NCBI GenBank assembly: GCA_030538585.1
Contig: JAUNTP010000005.1
Span: 1 to 46,170, forward strand
Length of the DNA: 46,170 bases
From: Mobilicoccus sp.
GTDB taxonomy: Bacteria > Actinomycetota > Actinomycetes > Actinomycetales > Dermatophilaceae
Direction: 5' to 3'
The notes under the pieces were generated by a model. It worked only from the letters and a program-made list of their open reading frames with translations. It was not told the DNA's origin and ran no database searches. Shown piece by piece: positions 34,304 through 46,170 of this stretch; position 1 is the first letter of the stretch; every line of letters starts with the position of its first letter. Both the position numbers and the translations under genes were made by a program.

Positions 34304-34617
34304 TCGGTGCCGAATCGCTCCAGCAGGGCGGTGATCTGGTTGGCGCCGAGGCCGCGGACGCGGCGGGTCTCGGAGATGCCGACCTCGTCCATGATCTGGC
34401 GGGCGCGCACGCGGCCCACGCCCGGCATGGACTCCAGCAGCGAGGAGACCTTCATCTTGCCGATGACGTCGTCCTTCTTGCCGTCGGCGATGACCTTCTT
34501 GAGGCTGGTCTCACCGGTCTTCAGCGCGTTCTTGATCGAGGCGCGCTGGCGTCGGGCGACCGCGGCCTTCTCGAGAGCCTGCGCGCGCTGCTCGGGGGTC
34601 AGCTGGGGAAGTGCCAC
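34300..34617 (-). CDS. mihF: Actinobacterial integration host factor (mIHF)
   Basis: mIHF is an essential nucleoid-associated DNA-binding protein of actinobacteria, unrelated to proteobacterial IHF. The 105-residue product is basic, with a coiled N-terminal helix (PEQRAQALEKAAVARRQRA) and the helix-two-turn-helix core SLLESMPGVGRVRARQIMDE, then RRVRGLGANQITALLERF. The GTG start at 34617 has GAGGAGA about 6 nt upstream and a well-formed promoter about 85 nt away. It is coupled to gmk by a 4-bp overlap. Confidence 0.96.
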   Translation of the reverse strand: MALPQLTPEQRAQALEKAAVARRQRASIKNALKTGETSLKKVIADGKKDDVIGKMKVSSLLESMPGVGRVRARQIMDEVGISETRRVRGLGANQITALLERFGTE

Positions 34618-34702
34618 GTTGTCTCCTCGGTGACGGACGAAGGGATCGGTGCTCTGGTCGGCCCGCCCGAGTCAAGGACAGGTCTGAGTCCAGTCAGAGT
34701 CG

Positions 34703-34732
34703 AACCTAGCGACTTCCAGGCGCGATGTGCAA
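34703..34732 (-). promoter_or_regulatory. mihF-gmk promoter (-35 TTGCAC, 18-bp spacer, -10 TAGGTT)
   Basis: On the minus strand TTGCAC (34727-34732) and TAGGTT (34703-34708) are separated by 18 bp and give a leader of about 80 nt to mihF. It is the best sigma-70-like promoter seen in the window. Nothing else is apparent in the 173-bp gap. Confidence 0.6.
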
Positions 34733-34790
34733 CGGAACGACGTCATCACCTGCCGAAATCATCGCGCAACGCCCCGGCAGCCCGGTGACG

Positions 34791-35138
34791 TCACTGTCCG
34801 GATTGCCCGGTGCCGCGGTCTTCTTCGCGCGCGATGGCGCGATGGTGACGGATGACTTCCTCGACGACGAAGCCGAGAAACTTCTCCGCGAAGGCGGGGT
34901 CGAGGCGTGCGTCCTCGGCGAGACTGCGCAGCCGCTGGATCTGTGCGGCCTCGCGGTCGGGGTCGGCCGGGGGCAGCCCGTGGCGGGCCTTGAGGCGGCC
35001 GACGCGTTGGGTGTGGTTGAACCGTTCGGCGAGCAGGTGGATGAGGGCGGCGTCGATGTTGTCGATGCTGCGCCGGATCTCGCGGAGTTCCTCCGGCACG
35101 TCGGTCCCGCTCTCGGCCTGCGTGGTGTCCTCGCTCAC
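34791..35138 (-). CDS. AroQ-type chorismate mutase
   Basis: The 115-residue helical protein matches AroQ chorismate mutase, which converts chorismate to prephenate for Phe and Tyr synthesis. Visible are LREIRRSIDNIDAALIHLLA (the Arg and Asp of the first active-site helix), ERFNHTQRVGRLKARHGLP, and DREAAQIQRLRSLAEDARL, FAEKFLGFVVEEVIRHH. The GTG start overlaps the pyrF stop by 4 bp, so it is cotranslated with the last pyrimidine gene. In mycobacteria the short enzyme depends on DAHP synthase for full activity; that may apply here. Confidence 0.9.
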   Translation of the reverse strand: MSEDTTQAESGTDVPEELREIRRSIDNIDAALIHLLAERFNHTQRVGRLKARHGLPPADPDREAAQIQRLRSLAEDARLDPAFAEKFLGFVVEEVIRHHRAIAREEDRGTGQSGQ

Positions 35139-35980
35139 CCGTTCAGCATGGCACGGACCTGCTCCGCGACGTCGCGCGCCCGGGCGGCGAGAGCCCCGGT
35201 GTCGGGCCCGGCGGAGAGGACGTCACGGCTGCTGGAGGCGAGGACGAACCGGCGGGCGTCACCGAACACGTCGCGCAGGTCGGCGCCGGTCGCGCCCTGC
35301 GCCCCGATGCCCGGTGCGAGCAGGGGGCCGCCCGCCGCGGCCAAGTCGAGGCCCAGGTCGGCGACGGCGCTGCCCACGGTGGCGCCGACGACCATGCCGA
35401 CGCTCCCGAGGTGCCCGGCGGCGATCGCCGCGGCGTTGTCCCGGCTCACCCCCGCGACGACCGATCCGGCGACCGACGTTCCGTCGAGCTGCGCGTGCTG
35501 CACGCTGCGCCCCTCCGGGTTGGAGGTGAGCGCCAGCACGAACGCGCCGTGCCCGTGCTCGGCGGCGAGGTCGAGCGCGGGCCGCAGGGAGTCGTACCCC
35601 AGGTAGGGGCTCAGGGTGATCGCGTCGGCCCACAGGGGCGCGTCGGGGCCCAGGTGCGCGCGGGCGTACCCGGCCATGGTCGAGCCGATGTCGCCGCGCT
35701 TGACGTCGAGGACGGTCAGGGTCCCCGCCGCGCGCAGGTCGGCGAGTGTCTGCTCAAGCACGGCGACTCCCGCCGAACCGAACCGCTCGAAGAACGCAGA
35801 CTGCGGCTTGACGCAGGCGACAGTGCCGGCGAACGCCTCGACGCAAGTGCGCGCGAAGGTCCGCAGCCCCTCGATGTCGTCGGCGAGACCCCACTGCTCC
35901 AGCAAGGCCGCGTGCGGGTCGATCCCGGCGCACAACGGTCCGTGCGCGGTGACGGCCTCGGTGAGTCGCTGACCGAACAT
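35135..35980 (-). CDS. pyrF: Orotidine 5'-phosphate decarboxylase (PyrF, type 2)
   Basis: PyrF converts OMP to UMP, the last pyrimidine step. The 281-residue TIM barrel is the long type found in actinobacteria: LCAGIDPHAALLEQWGL, VKPQSAFFERFGSAG, the catalytic LTVLDVKRGDIGSTM, YLGYDSLRP and LAPGIGAQGAT. The start at ATG 35980 is 8 bp after pyrD. Its stop overlaps the chorismate mutase start. Confidence 0.96.
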   Translation of the reverse strand: MFGQRLTEAVTAHGPLCAGIDPHAALLEQWGLADDIEGLRTFARTCVEAFAGTVACVKPQSAFFERFGSAGVAVLEQTLADLRAAGTLTVLDVKRGDIGSTMAGYARAHLGPDAPLWADAITLSPYLGYDSLRPALDLAAEHGHGAFVLALTSNPEGRSVQHAQLDGTSVAGSVVAGVSRDNAAAIAAGHLGSVGMVVGATVGSAVADLGLDLAAAGGPLLAPGIGAQGATGADLRDVFGDARRFVLASSSRDVLSAGPDTGALAARARDVAEQVRAMLNG

Positions 35981-35988
35981 GATCCTCC

Positions 35989-37089
35989 TCAGTCGTGGGC
36001 GGCGCCGACAGCCTGCGCCACCGAGCTCAGGCCGCGACGGTGCAGCGCGAGGGCGAGCTCGTCACGCACCCGCAGGGGCGCGCTCGGGTCGTGGAAGGTC
36101 ACGGTGCCGACCTGGACCGCGCTCGCTCCCGCGGCGATGAACTCGAGGGCGTCCTCGCCGCTGCCGATGCCGCCGACGCCGATGATCGGCGCCTCGGGCA
36201 GCGCCCCGGCCCGCATCGCGGCCGCGAGCTGCCACACGGCGCGCACCGCCACGGGTCGGATCGCGGGCCCCGACAGGCCGCCGGTGATACCGCCCAGGTG
36301 GGGCCGCATGGCGTGGGTGTCGATGCGCAGCCCCAGCAGCGTGTTGATCGCGGTGAGACCACGGGCCCCGGACTCCAGGGCGGCGCGCCCGATCGCGACG
36401 ATGTCGGTGACGTCGGCGGTGAGCTTGGCGAACGCCGGCCACTCGTCGGGCAGCTCGGCGACGACCGCGGAGACCACCTCGGCCGAGGAGACCGGGTCAC
36501 AGCTGAACACCAGCCCGCGGTTGGCGACGTTGGGGCAGGAGATGTTGACCTCCACCCCGACGACCGCCTCGGTGGCGTCGCAGTCGCGCAGCACCCGCGC
36601 GACGTGCGCGAACTCGGCCGCGTCGTGCCCGGCGATGGAGACGAGCACCCGCGCGCCGCGGCTCGCGAGCCAGGGCAGGTCCTGAGCGCAGAACGCTTCG
36701 ATGCCCGGCCCCTGCAGCCCGATGGAGTTCAGCATGCCGCTGGCGGTCTCGGCCATCCGGGGAGTGCCGCGACCCGAGCGGGGAGCTGCCATGACCGTCT
36801 TGGTGACGAAGGCACCGAGGTCGGTGACGTCGAAGAACCGGTCGAGCTCACGCCCGTTCGCGGCACACCCCGACGCGGTCATCGCCGGGTTGGGCAGCCC
36901 CGCTCCGGCGAGGTCGACGCTCAGGTCGACCGCCTCCAGCGCGGCGGCGAGAGCCTCGGCGGCCCGATCCACCTGGACCTGCGCCGCGCTCGGGCTCGCG
37001 GCCGCTGCACCACCGGTCGCGCTCGGAGCATTCTGCTCGCTCTTCGCCCGGCTCTCCTCGGACCGCTCGCCCCGCAGCCACTGGAACAT
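35989..37089 (-). CDS. pyrD: Dihydroorotate dehydrogenase, class 1B catalytic subunit (PyrD)
   Basis: PyrD oxidises dihydroorotate with FMN; the class 1B enzyme passes electrons through PyrK to NAD. The 366-residue protein has NPAMTASGCAANGRE, VTKTVMAAPRSG, the catalytic Cys in VEVNISCPNVANRG, and the FMN phosphate site IIGVGGIGSGEDALEFI. An N-terminal extension of about 50 residues, rich in Ala, Ser and charged residues, precedes the usual core. ATG 37089 shares one base with the pyrK stop (TGATG). Confidence 0.95.
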   Translation of the reverse strand: MFQWLRGERSEESRAKSEQNAPSATGGAAAASPSAAQVQVDRAAEALAAALEAVDLSVDLAGAGLPNPAMTASGCAANGRELDRFFDVTDLGAFVTKTVMAAPRSGRGTPRMAETASGMLNSIGLQGPGIEAFCAQDLPWLASRGARVLVSIAGHDAAEFAHVARVLRDCDATEAVVGVEVNISCPNVANRGLVFSCDPVSSAEVVSAVVAELPDEWPAFAKLTADVTDIVAIGRAALESGARGLTAINTLLGLRIDTHAMRPHLGGITGGLSGPAIRPVAVRAVWQLAAAMRAGALPEAPIIGVGGIGSGEDALEFIAAGASAVQVGTVTFHDPSAPLRVRDELALALHRRGLSSVAQAVGAAHD

Positions 37090-38146
37090 CAGCGATCACC
37101 CTCTTCGTCGGTCGGCCGCTCCTCCGCGGCCGGGCTGGCGTCACTGTCGGCTCCGGCGTCGCTGTTCTCGACAACGTCGCCGCCATCGGCACCGTCGGCG
37201 TCATCGGCGTCATCGGTCACGTCGGACTCCTCGATGGGAGTCGCGGGAACCGCGGGCACCGGTGCGCCGAGCGCGTCGTCGGGAACCACGGAGCGTCCGC
37301 CGTCGATGCAGTCCCACCGCAGCCGATCGCCGCGGAACACGGGCCCCTCCACGCAGGAGCGCACCATGCGGGTCACTCCGTCGTTGCCCTCGACCGGCAT
37401 GACGCACGTCATGCAGATGCCGATGCCGCAGGCCATGGCCTCCTCGACGGCGAGTTGGCTGACGGCGCCGTGCTCGGCCGCGATACGCGCCACCGATTCG
37501 AGCATCGCCATGGGACCGCACGCGTAGACGACGGCGGCCTGGCTCTCGGAGATGATGCCGGGCAGGACGTCGCTGACCCACCCCTTCGTGCCGGCCGACC
37601 CGTCGTCGGTGGTGATGGTGACGCGGTCGGCGTAGTCGTCGGCCTTGTACACCCCGAAGAGGCGGTCCTCGCTCGCGGCACCGAGGACGAGCTCGACGTG
37701 ACAGCCGCGGTCGCGCAGCGAGCGGGCGAGGGTGAACAGCGCCGAGCTGCCGTAGCCGCCGCCCACGAGCACGCAGGAGACCTTCTCGCGCGGAATCGGG
37801 AACGGGCGCCCCAGCGGCCCGACGAGGTCGACGACCTCACCGGGGGTCCGGGTGGTCAACCACTCCGTGCCGGGCGCGTGGGCCGCGACGACGAGGTCGA
37901 GGATGTCCTCCTCCCCCTCGTCCGAGGCGGGGGCTGCCGCGTGAATGGAGAAGCTGCGCCGCAACAACAGCCCGGAGGTCGGCCCGCCGACGGTGAGCGC
38001 CACGAACTGGCCCGGCTTGGCGAGGTCGGGAACGCCCGGCGCCGCGAACGTCATGTACGTGTAGGCGCCCTCGGTGCGGGTGGCGACCAGGCGTGCCTGC
38101 ACCTGCAGCACCCCGGGCTCACCGCGTTCGCGCGTGCTCGTCTCGG

Positions 38147-38150
<4 letters not shown>
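37089..38150 (-). CDS. pyrK: Dihydroorotate dehydrogenase electron-transfer subunit (PyrK)
   Basis: PyrK carries FAD and a 2Fe-2S cluster and links PyrD to NAD. The 353-residue protein has the flavin-binding [25 protein letters not shown] and [10 protein letters not shown] motifs, and the cluster cysteines CGIGICMTC with a later [10 protein letters not shown]-terminal tail of about 60 residues is strongly acidic ([13 protein letters not shown]) and unusual for the family. ATG 38150 has AGGAGGAG upstream and overlaps the carB stop (ATGA). Confidence 0.93.
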
Positions 38151-41484
<3,334 letters not shown>

Positions 41485-41485
<1 letters not shown>

Positions 41486-42642
41486 CAGGCGCCCTTCTCG
41501 GCTGTGGCGGTGAGCATGTCGACGAACCGGTCGAACAGGTACTCGCTGTCGTGGGGGCCGGCGGCGGCCTCGGGGTGGTACTGCACCGAGAAGGCCGGAC
41601 GGTCGAGCAGGCGCAGGCCCTCGACGACGTCGTCGTTGAGGCAGATGTGACTGCACGCGACGCGGCCGAACTCGGTGTCGACGTCGGTGAGCTCCTCGTT
41701 GGGCCACGCGACGGCGAATCCGTGGTTCTGTGCGGTGATCTCGACCTTGCCGGTGGCGCGGTCGAGCACCGGCTGGTTGATGCCGCGGTGGCCGTACTTG
41801 AGCTTGAACGTGCCGAACCCGAGCGCGCGGCCGAGGATCTGGTTGCCGAAGCAGATCCCGAAGAACGGCAGGCGGGCCTCCAGCACGCGGCGTAGCAGCT
41901 CGACCTCGGCGTCGGCGGTGGCCGGGTCGCCGGGGCCGTTGCTGAAGAACACCCCGTCGGGCGCGAGCTGCTCGATCTGCTCGAACGTCGTCGAGGCAGG
42001 CATGACGTGCACCTCGATGCCGCGCTGCGCGAGCAGCCTCGGGGTGTTTGCTTTGATGCCGAGATCGACGGCCGCAACCGTGAACCGCTTCTCGCCCTCG
42101 GCGGGCACGACGTAGGTCTGCGGGGTGCTGACCTCGGCCGCGAGTGCCGCCCCCGTCATGGGAGCGCTGTCGCGCACCCGCTGCAGCAGGGTGTCGACGG
42201 GGGTGTCGGCGTGCTCGCCGGAGAAGATGCCGACGCGCATCGCGCCTGACTCCCGCAGGTGCCGGGTAAGGGCTCGGGTGTCGATGTCGCTGATGCCGAC
42301 GACCCCCTGCTCGCGCAGGTCGTCTTCCAGTGTGCGGCGGCTGCGCCAGTTGGACGGGCGCAGCGCGGGGTCGCGGACGACGTATCCGCTCACCCAGATG
42401 CGCGAGGACTCACCGTCCTCGTCGTTGATGCCCGTGTTGCCGACGTGCGGGGCCGTCATGACGACGACCTGGCGGTGAAAGCTCGGGTCGGTGAGGGTCT
42501 CCTGGTAGCCGCTCATGCCGGTGGAGAACACGGCCTCCCCGACGGTCTGCCCGTCGGCGCCGTAGGCGAACCCGGTGAACGTCCGACCGTCCTCGAGGAC
42601 GAGCACGGCCGGGCCGCGCTCGAAGAGTGGTGTCGCAGCCAT
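41485..42642 (-). CDS. carA: Carbamoyl-phosphate synthase small subunit (CarA)
   Basis: CarA hydrolyses glutamine and channels ammonia to CarB. The 385-residue protein has the N-terminal small-subunit domain ([32 protein letters not shown]) and a class I amidotransferase domain. The latter has the nucleophile Cys in [15 protein letters not shown] and the His/Glu pair in [14 protein letters not shown]. The start is ATG 42642, 6 bp after the pyrC stop. Confidence 0.97.
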
Positions 42643-42648
42643 GCAGCC

Positions 42649-43953
42649 TCAGGCCTCCAGGTCGGTGACAGCGCCGTCGAGGAACGTCGGCGTCCCGCGC
42701 AGGATCGTCGTGACAACCCGGCCGGTGAGCTCGAGGCCGTGCCACGGGTTGTTCCGAGACAACGACTCGGTGTCCTCCCGGTCGACGGTGACCTGCGCTG
42801 CGGGGTCCACGAGCGTGATGTTGGCGGGCTCCCCCGCCTCCAGGGGGCCGCCGTGCCCCTCCAGCCCGGCGATGCGGGCCGGGCGCACGGACATCGACTG
42901 CGCCACGTCGGCCCAGGTCATGGCACCGGTGGCGACGAGGTGGGTCGAAACGACCGACAGGGCCGTTTCGAGGCCGAGCATGCCGAACGTGGCGATCTGG
43001 AAGTCGTGCTGCTTGTCGGCCAGGCCGTGGGGGGCGTGGTCGGTGCCGATGACGTCGATGGTGCCGTCGGCGACCCCGGCGCGCAGCGCCTCGACGTCCT
43101 CCATCGAGCGCAGCGGCGGGTTGACCTTGTAGACGCTGTCGTAGCTCTCCAGGAGGTCGACGGTGAGCGCGAGGTGGTGCGGGGTCGCTTCGGCGGTGAT
43201 GTCGACCCCGAGGCTCTTGCCCCAGCGGATGAGCTCGACGGAGCCGGCCGTGGACACGTGGCACACGTGCAGCCGCGACCCGGCGGCCTTGGTGAGCATG
43301 ATGTCGCGGGCGATGATCGACTCTTCGGCGACGGCCGGCCAGCCCGGCAGGCCGAGCCGACCCGAGACGGGGCCCTCGTGGCAGCAGGCGGTGTGCGGCG
43401 CGAGGCGTGGGTCCTGGGCGTGCTGGGCGATGACGCCACCGAACGCCGTGACGTACTCCAGTGCCCGGCGCATGAGCAGCGGGTCGTGGACGCACTTGCC
43501 GTCGTCGCTGAACATAGCCACCCCGGCGCGGCTGGCGTTCATGAGGCCGAGCTCGGCGAGTTCTTCACCGGCGAGGCCTTTGGTGACGGCTCCGACGGGG
43601 AAGACGTCGACGTGCGGGGCCTGCTGCCCGCGGTCGTGCACCCATTCGGCGGCGACGCCCGTGTCGGTGACGGGCGTGGTGTTGGCCATCGCCATGACCG
43701 CGGTGTAGCCGCCCGCCGCGGCGGCCCGGGCACCGGTGGCGATGGTTTCGGTGTCTTCGCGACCCGGCTCGCGCAGGTGGGTGTGGGGGTCGACGAAGCC
43801 CGGCAGTGCCACGAGTCCGTCGGCGTCGATGGTGCGCGCGCCCTCGGGGGCGTTGAGCCCCGTGCCGATCTCGGCGATGCGGCCCTCGCGCACGAGGATG
43901 TCTGCCCGGCCCTCGCCGAGCAGGTCGGCTCCCTGGATGAGGATGTCGCTCAT
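42649..43953 (-). CDS. pyrC: Dihydroorotase (PyrC)
   Basis: PyrC cyclises carbamoyl aspartate to dihydroorotate. The 434-residue amidohydrolase has the zinc site [13 protein letters not shown], the bridging region [21 protein letters not shown] and [12 protein letters not shown]. It is the multidomain class I type. ATG 43953 lies 8 bp after pyrB. Confidence 0.96.
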   Translation of the reverse strand: MSDILIQGADLLGEGRADILVREGRIAEIGTGLNAPEGARTIDADGLVALPGFVDPHTHLREPGREDTETIATGARAAAAGGYTAVMAMANTTPVTDTGVAAEWVHDRGQQAPHVDVFPVGAVTKGLAGEELAELGLMNASRAGVAMFSDDGKCVHDPLLMRRALEYVTAFGGVIAQHAQDPRLAPHTACCHEGPVSGRLGLPGWPAVAEESIIARDIMLTKAAGSRLHVCHVSTAGSVELIRWGKSLGVDITAEATPHHLALTVDLLESYDSVYKVNPPLRSMEDVEALRAGVADGTIDVIGTDHAPHGLADKQHDFQIATFGMLGLETALSVVSTHLVATGAMTWADVAQSMSVRPARIAGLEGHGGPLEAGEPANITLVDPAAQVTVDREDTESLSRNNPWHGLELTGRVVTTILRGTPTFLDGAVTDLEA

Positions 43954-43961
43954 GTGTGGCC

Positions 43962-44933
43962 TCACTGTCCGTCGCGCTGGGTCGAGTCGGCGTCGTCGCC
44001 GCCGGAGAAGATGTGGAACAGCACCGCCATGCGGATGCTCACGCCTGCGTTGACCTGGTCGAGGATGAGGGAGCGGGCGTGGTCGGCCGCCTCGGGGGCG
44101 ATCTCCAGGCCGCGGTTCATCGGGCCGGGGTGGCAGATGACGGCGTGCTCGGGCAGCAGCCGCAGCCGCTCGCGGGTCAGGCCCCAGCGGGCGGTGTAGT
44201 CGGCCTCGGAGGGGAAGAACCCGCCGCTCATACGCTCGCGCTGGACGCGCAGCATCATGAGGGAGTCGACCTCGGGGATGACGGCGTCGAGGTCGGTGCT
44301 GATCTCGACATTGTGGGCGGTGCGCTGCGTGACCGGCCAGTCGCGCACGCCCTGCGGCATGAGGGTGGGAGGCGCGACGAGGGTGACCTTGGCGCCGAGG
44401 GTGGTGAGGCATTCGAGGTTGGAGCGCACGACGCGGCTGTGGAACAGGTCGCCGACGATGGCGACGTGCTTGCCCTCCAGGTCGCCGAGGCGCTTGCGCA
44501 TGGCGAACGCGTCGAGCAGGGCCTGGGTGGGGTGGCCGTGCATGCCGTCCCCGGCGTTGATCACCGGCAGGCCGGTCCAGTCCATCGCCCGGTGCGGGGC
44601 GCCGGAGCCTTGGTGGCGGATGACGAACCCGTCGACGCCCATCGCGGCGATGGTGAGCACGGTGTCGCGCAAGGATTCTCCCTTGGAGGTGGAGGAGCCC
44701 TTGCCGGAGAACGCCATCGTGTCGGCCGAGAGGCGCTTGGCGGCGAGGTCGAAGCTCATCTTCGTGCGGGTGGAGTCCTCGAAGAAGGCGTTGACGACGG
44801 TGATGCCGCGCAGCGCCGGGATCTTCTTGACTTCGCGCTGCCCGACGGCCTCCATCTCGACGGCCGTGTCGAGCAGGGTCGTGATCTGGGCGCGGTCGAG
44901 GTGGTCGAGGCCGAGGAGGTGGGGGATGCGCAT
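43962..44933 (-). CDS. pyrB: Aspartate carbamoyltransferase catalytic subunit (PyrB)
   Basis: PyrB joins carbamoyl phosphate and aspartate. The 323-residue protein has [19 protein letters not shown], the carbamoyl phosphate site, then [19 protein letters not shown] and [14 protein letters not shown]. No regulatory PyrI gene is present, as expected in actinobacteria; control is likely through PyrR. ATG 44933 shares one base with the pyrR stop (TGATG). Confidence 0.97.
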   Translation of the reverse strand: MRIPHLLGLDHLDRAQITTLLDTAVEMEAVGQREVKKIPALRGITVVNAFFEDSTRTKMSFDLAAKRLSADTMAFSGKGSSTSKGESLRDTVLTIAAMGVDGFVIRHQGSGAPHRAMDWTGLPVINAGDGMHGHPTQALLDAFAMRKRLGDLEGKHVAIVGDLFHSRVVRSNLECLTTLGAKVTLVAPPTLMPQGVRDWPVTQRTAHNVEISTDLDAVIPEVDSLMMLRVQRERMSGGFFPSEADYTARWGLTRERLRLLPEHAVICHPGPMNRGLEIAPEAADHARSLILDQVNAGVSIRMAVLFHIFSGGDDADSTQRDGQ

Positions 44934-45550
44934 CAGCGGGTCCCTCCGGAGATCTCGACGCGGTCGACGCCGTCGTGTTCGACGAGGCTCACGTGGACGC
45001 GTTCCTTGGAGGAGGTGGGGAGGTTCTTGCCGACGTGGTCGGCGCGGATGGGCAGGTCGCGGTGTCCGCGGTCGACGAGCACGGCGAGGCGCACAGCGCG
45101 GGGTCGGCCGATGTCGCCGATGGCGTCGAGCGCGGCGCGGATGGTGCGCCCGGAGTAGAGGACGTCGTCGGCGAGGACGACCACCTTGTCGTCGATGCCG
45201 CTCGCGGGGATCTGCGTGGGCTCCATGGTGCGGGTGGGGTTGCGGCGCAGGTCGTCGCGGTAGAACGTCACGTCAAGGGTGCCGACGGGGATGGGACGCC
45301 CTTCGACCTCGCTCATGAGGTCGGCGAGGCGGCGGGCGAGGGCGACGCCGCGGGTGGGGATGCCGAGGACGACGAGGTCGTCGCCACCTTTGTTGCCTTC
45401 GAGCACTTCGTGCGCCATGCGGCGCAGGGCTCGGGAGATGTCGTCGGCGCCGAGGACGGCGCGGGTGTCGGAGGAGGCGCTGGACGGATCGACCGACCCG
45501 GCCCCCCTCTCGGTCGTCGATGGGGTGGTGGTCGAGTCGGGTCGCGCCAT
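44933..45550 (-). CDS. pyrR: PyrR regulatory protein / uracil phosphoribosyltransferase
   Basis: PyrR binds pyr mRNA in response to UMP and also has uracil phosphoribosyltransferase activity. The 205-residue protein has the PRPP loop [37 protein letters not shown] and [20 protein letters not shown] Ser/Thr-rich N-terminal tail of about 25 residues is extra. The start at ATG 45550 is supported by AGGAGG 10 nt upstream. The RNA hairpin it is expected to bind overlaps that ribosome-binding site. Confidence 0.96.
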   Translation of the reverse strand: MARPDSTTTPSTTERGAGSVDPSSASSDTRAVLGADDISRALRRMAHEVLEGNKGGDDLVVLGIPTRGVALARRLADLMSEVEGRPIPVGTLDVTFYRDDLRRNPTRTMEPTQIPASGIDDKVVVLADDVLYSGRTIRAALDAIGDIGRPRAVRLAVLVDRGHRDLPIRADHVGKNLPTSSKERVHVSLVEHDGVDRVEISGGTR

Positions 45551-45560
45551 GGCGGCCAGA

Positions 45561-45589
45561 CCTCCTTCCCCGCCTCACAGGACGGTGGT
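45561..45589 (-). promoter_or_regulatory. PyrR-binding hairpin overlapping the pyrR ribosome-binding site
   Basis: The minus strand reads CCACCG-TCCTGTGAGG-CGGGG (45568-45588). The loop fits the PyrR-binding consensus UCCNGNGAGG, with a CCG/CGG closing stem and a bulged A below it. Its 3' arm continues directly into GGAAGGAGG, the pyrR Shine-Dalgarno sequence. PyrR bound at high UMP would block translation, as described for mycobacteria. Confidence 0.75.
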
Positions 45590-45612
45590 TAAAGGACGTC
45601 GAAACGTCTCGA

Positions 45613-45618
45613 AGGCTA
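45613..45618 (-). promoter_or_regulatory. TAGCCT -10 box candidate of the pyrimidine operon
   Basis: TAGCCT on the minus strand lies about 25 nt upstream of the PyrR hairpin, giving a leader of about 55 nt. No clear -35 box. Confidence 0.35.
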
Positions 45619-45670
45619 CACCCTCGCCCCTGCGCCGGAGTCGGCGGCAGCACCGTGTCGCCCCCTTCAC

Positions 45671-45793
45671 CGTTGGTCCAGGAGGAGCGCAGCGACGTCT
45701 CGAGACCACCGCCCACCTCACCGCGAAAGCCCACCACCCGTTGGTCGAGGAGGAGCGCAGCGACGTCTCGAGACCACCGCCCACGTCACCGCG
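45671..45793. repeat. Two direct copies of the REP-like element between pyrR and the HNH gene
   Basis: The copies start at 45671 and 45739 (period 68 bp). Each reads CGTTGGTC, GAGGAGCGCAGCGACG, TCTCGAGACCACCGCCCAC, with a CACCGCG end. The second copy covers the stop codon of the HNH gene (45786-45788). Confidence 0.85.
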
Positions 45794-46170
45794 CCAGTCC
45801 AAGCTCAGCAGGGGGTGGGCGAGACTCGTATCGGTGCCCGGTGGGTGTTCTTGTGGTGACGACGTGGTCGCGGTCACCGGGTGGGCCTGTACTCGCCGCG
45901 GTAGCGCTCCATCCCGGGGCTTCTTTGGCGAGGTTGCACATCTGGCACAACCCTTGACCGTTGTCCCAGGATTCGGCACCGCCGTCGGCGGAGCGGGTGA
46001 CGTGGTCGATCTGGCTGATGGGCGCCCCGCACCAGGGGGTGCGGCAGATCCGGTCCCGGTAGACGATCGCGCGACGTAGCGCCCCGGTGAACTGGCCCCT
46101 GCGGGTGTCGATGTTCTGCACGGTGCCATCCGGTGCGGTGAACAGTCGCCGCCAGAACACCCGCTGCTCG
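45786..46170 (-). CDS. HNH endonuclease domain, C-terminal part of a DUF222/13E12 protein, runs off the right edge
   Basis: The frame is open to base 46170, giving about 127 residues ending at TGA 45786-45788; the gene begins outside the window. The HNH fold is clear: TRRGQFTGALRRAIVYRD, a Cys pair in CRTPWCGAP, ISQIDHVTRSADGG with the catalytic His, and NGQGLCQMCNLAK with the second Cys pair. This matches the C-terminal nuclease of DUF222 proteins, of which the N-terminal type opens the window at the left. Its last codons and stop fall in the first bases of a REP-like element. Confidence 0.9.
   Translation of the reverse strand, partial: EQRVFWRRLFTAPDGTVQNIDTRRGQFTGALRRAIVYRDRICRTPWCGAPISQIDHVTRSADGGAESWDNGQGLCQMCNLAKEAPGWSATAASTGPPGDRDHVVTTRTPTGHRYESRPPPAELGLAR

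Overview
The window is about 46 kb of very GC-rich DNA with strong G/C third-position bias. It carries a recognisable actinobacterial backbone: mIHF, the rpoZ-gmk-mihF and def-fmt-rsmB orders, a PriA without helicase motifs, RibM in the riboflavin operon, a 6C RNA, GPP34 and DUF222/HNH proteins. I infer a member of the Micrococcales. A soluble chemoreceptor preceded by a sigma-28-like promoter hints at motility, as in the Dermatophilaceae. Genus and species cannot be fixed from the sequence alone.

Layout. (1) 1-616 is the N-terminal part of a DUF222 protein running off the left edge; 45786-46170 is the C-terminal HNH part of another one running off the right edge. Both lie beside clusters of a palindromic intergenic repeat (712-1020 and 45671-45793). 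(2) 1114-13335 is a corrin-ring synthesis region in four transcription blocks: cobG-cobH-cobIJ-FucU-like (+), cobI2-cobL-cobE-cobM (-), cobK (-) and cbiD-cbiT-GPP34 (+). A glutathione peroxidase, a lipoprotein and a PIG-L deacetylase are interspersed. It mixes aerobic-route (CobG, CobE) and anaerobic-route (CbiD) enzymes, has two C20-methylase domains, and has a CobL whose CbiT half looks decayed beside an intact separate CbiT. (3) 13420-13500 holds a 6C RNA.

(4) 13524-17358 holds hisF, a FUSC membrane protein, a PH-domain protein, hisG and hisE. (5) 17421-21680 is the riboflavin operon ribD-ribE-ribM-ribBA-ribH under an FMN riboswitch, followed upstream by rpe. (6) 22443-24008 is a tandem-GAF soluble chemoreceptor. 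(7) 24126-33587 is housekeeping: rsmB, fmt, def, priA, a divergent glgC, metK, coaBC and rpoZ. (8) 33644-45550 is gmk, mihF, a chorismate mutase and the full pyrimidine operon pyrR-pyrB-pyrC-carA-carB-pyrK-pyrD-pyrF, with a PyrR-binding hairpin at the pyrR ribosome-binding site.

Nucleotide and cofactor supply run through the window: de novo pyrimidines, GMP to GDP, riboflavin, CoA, S-adenosylmethionine (consumed by the corrin methylases) and histidine. Many genes are tightly coupled by ATGA, GTGA or TGATG overlaps. Several are preceded by a TAGGCT-like -10 box 6-7 nt before the start codon, which points to leaderless mRNAs. No tRNA, rRNA, CRISPR array, insertion sequence or integrase was seen.
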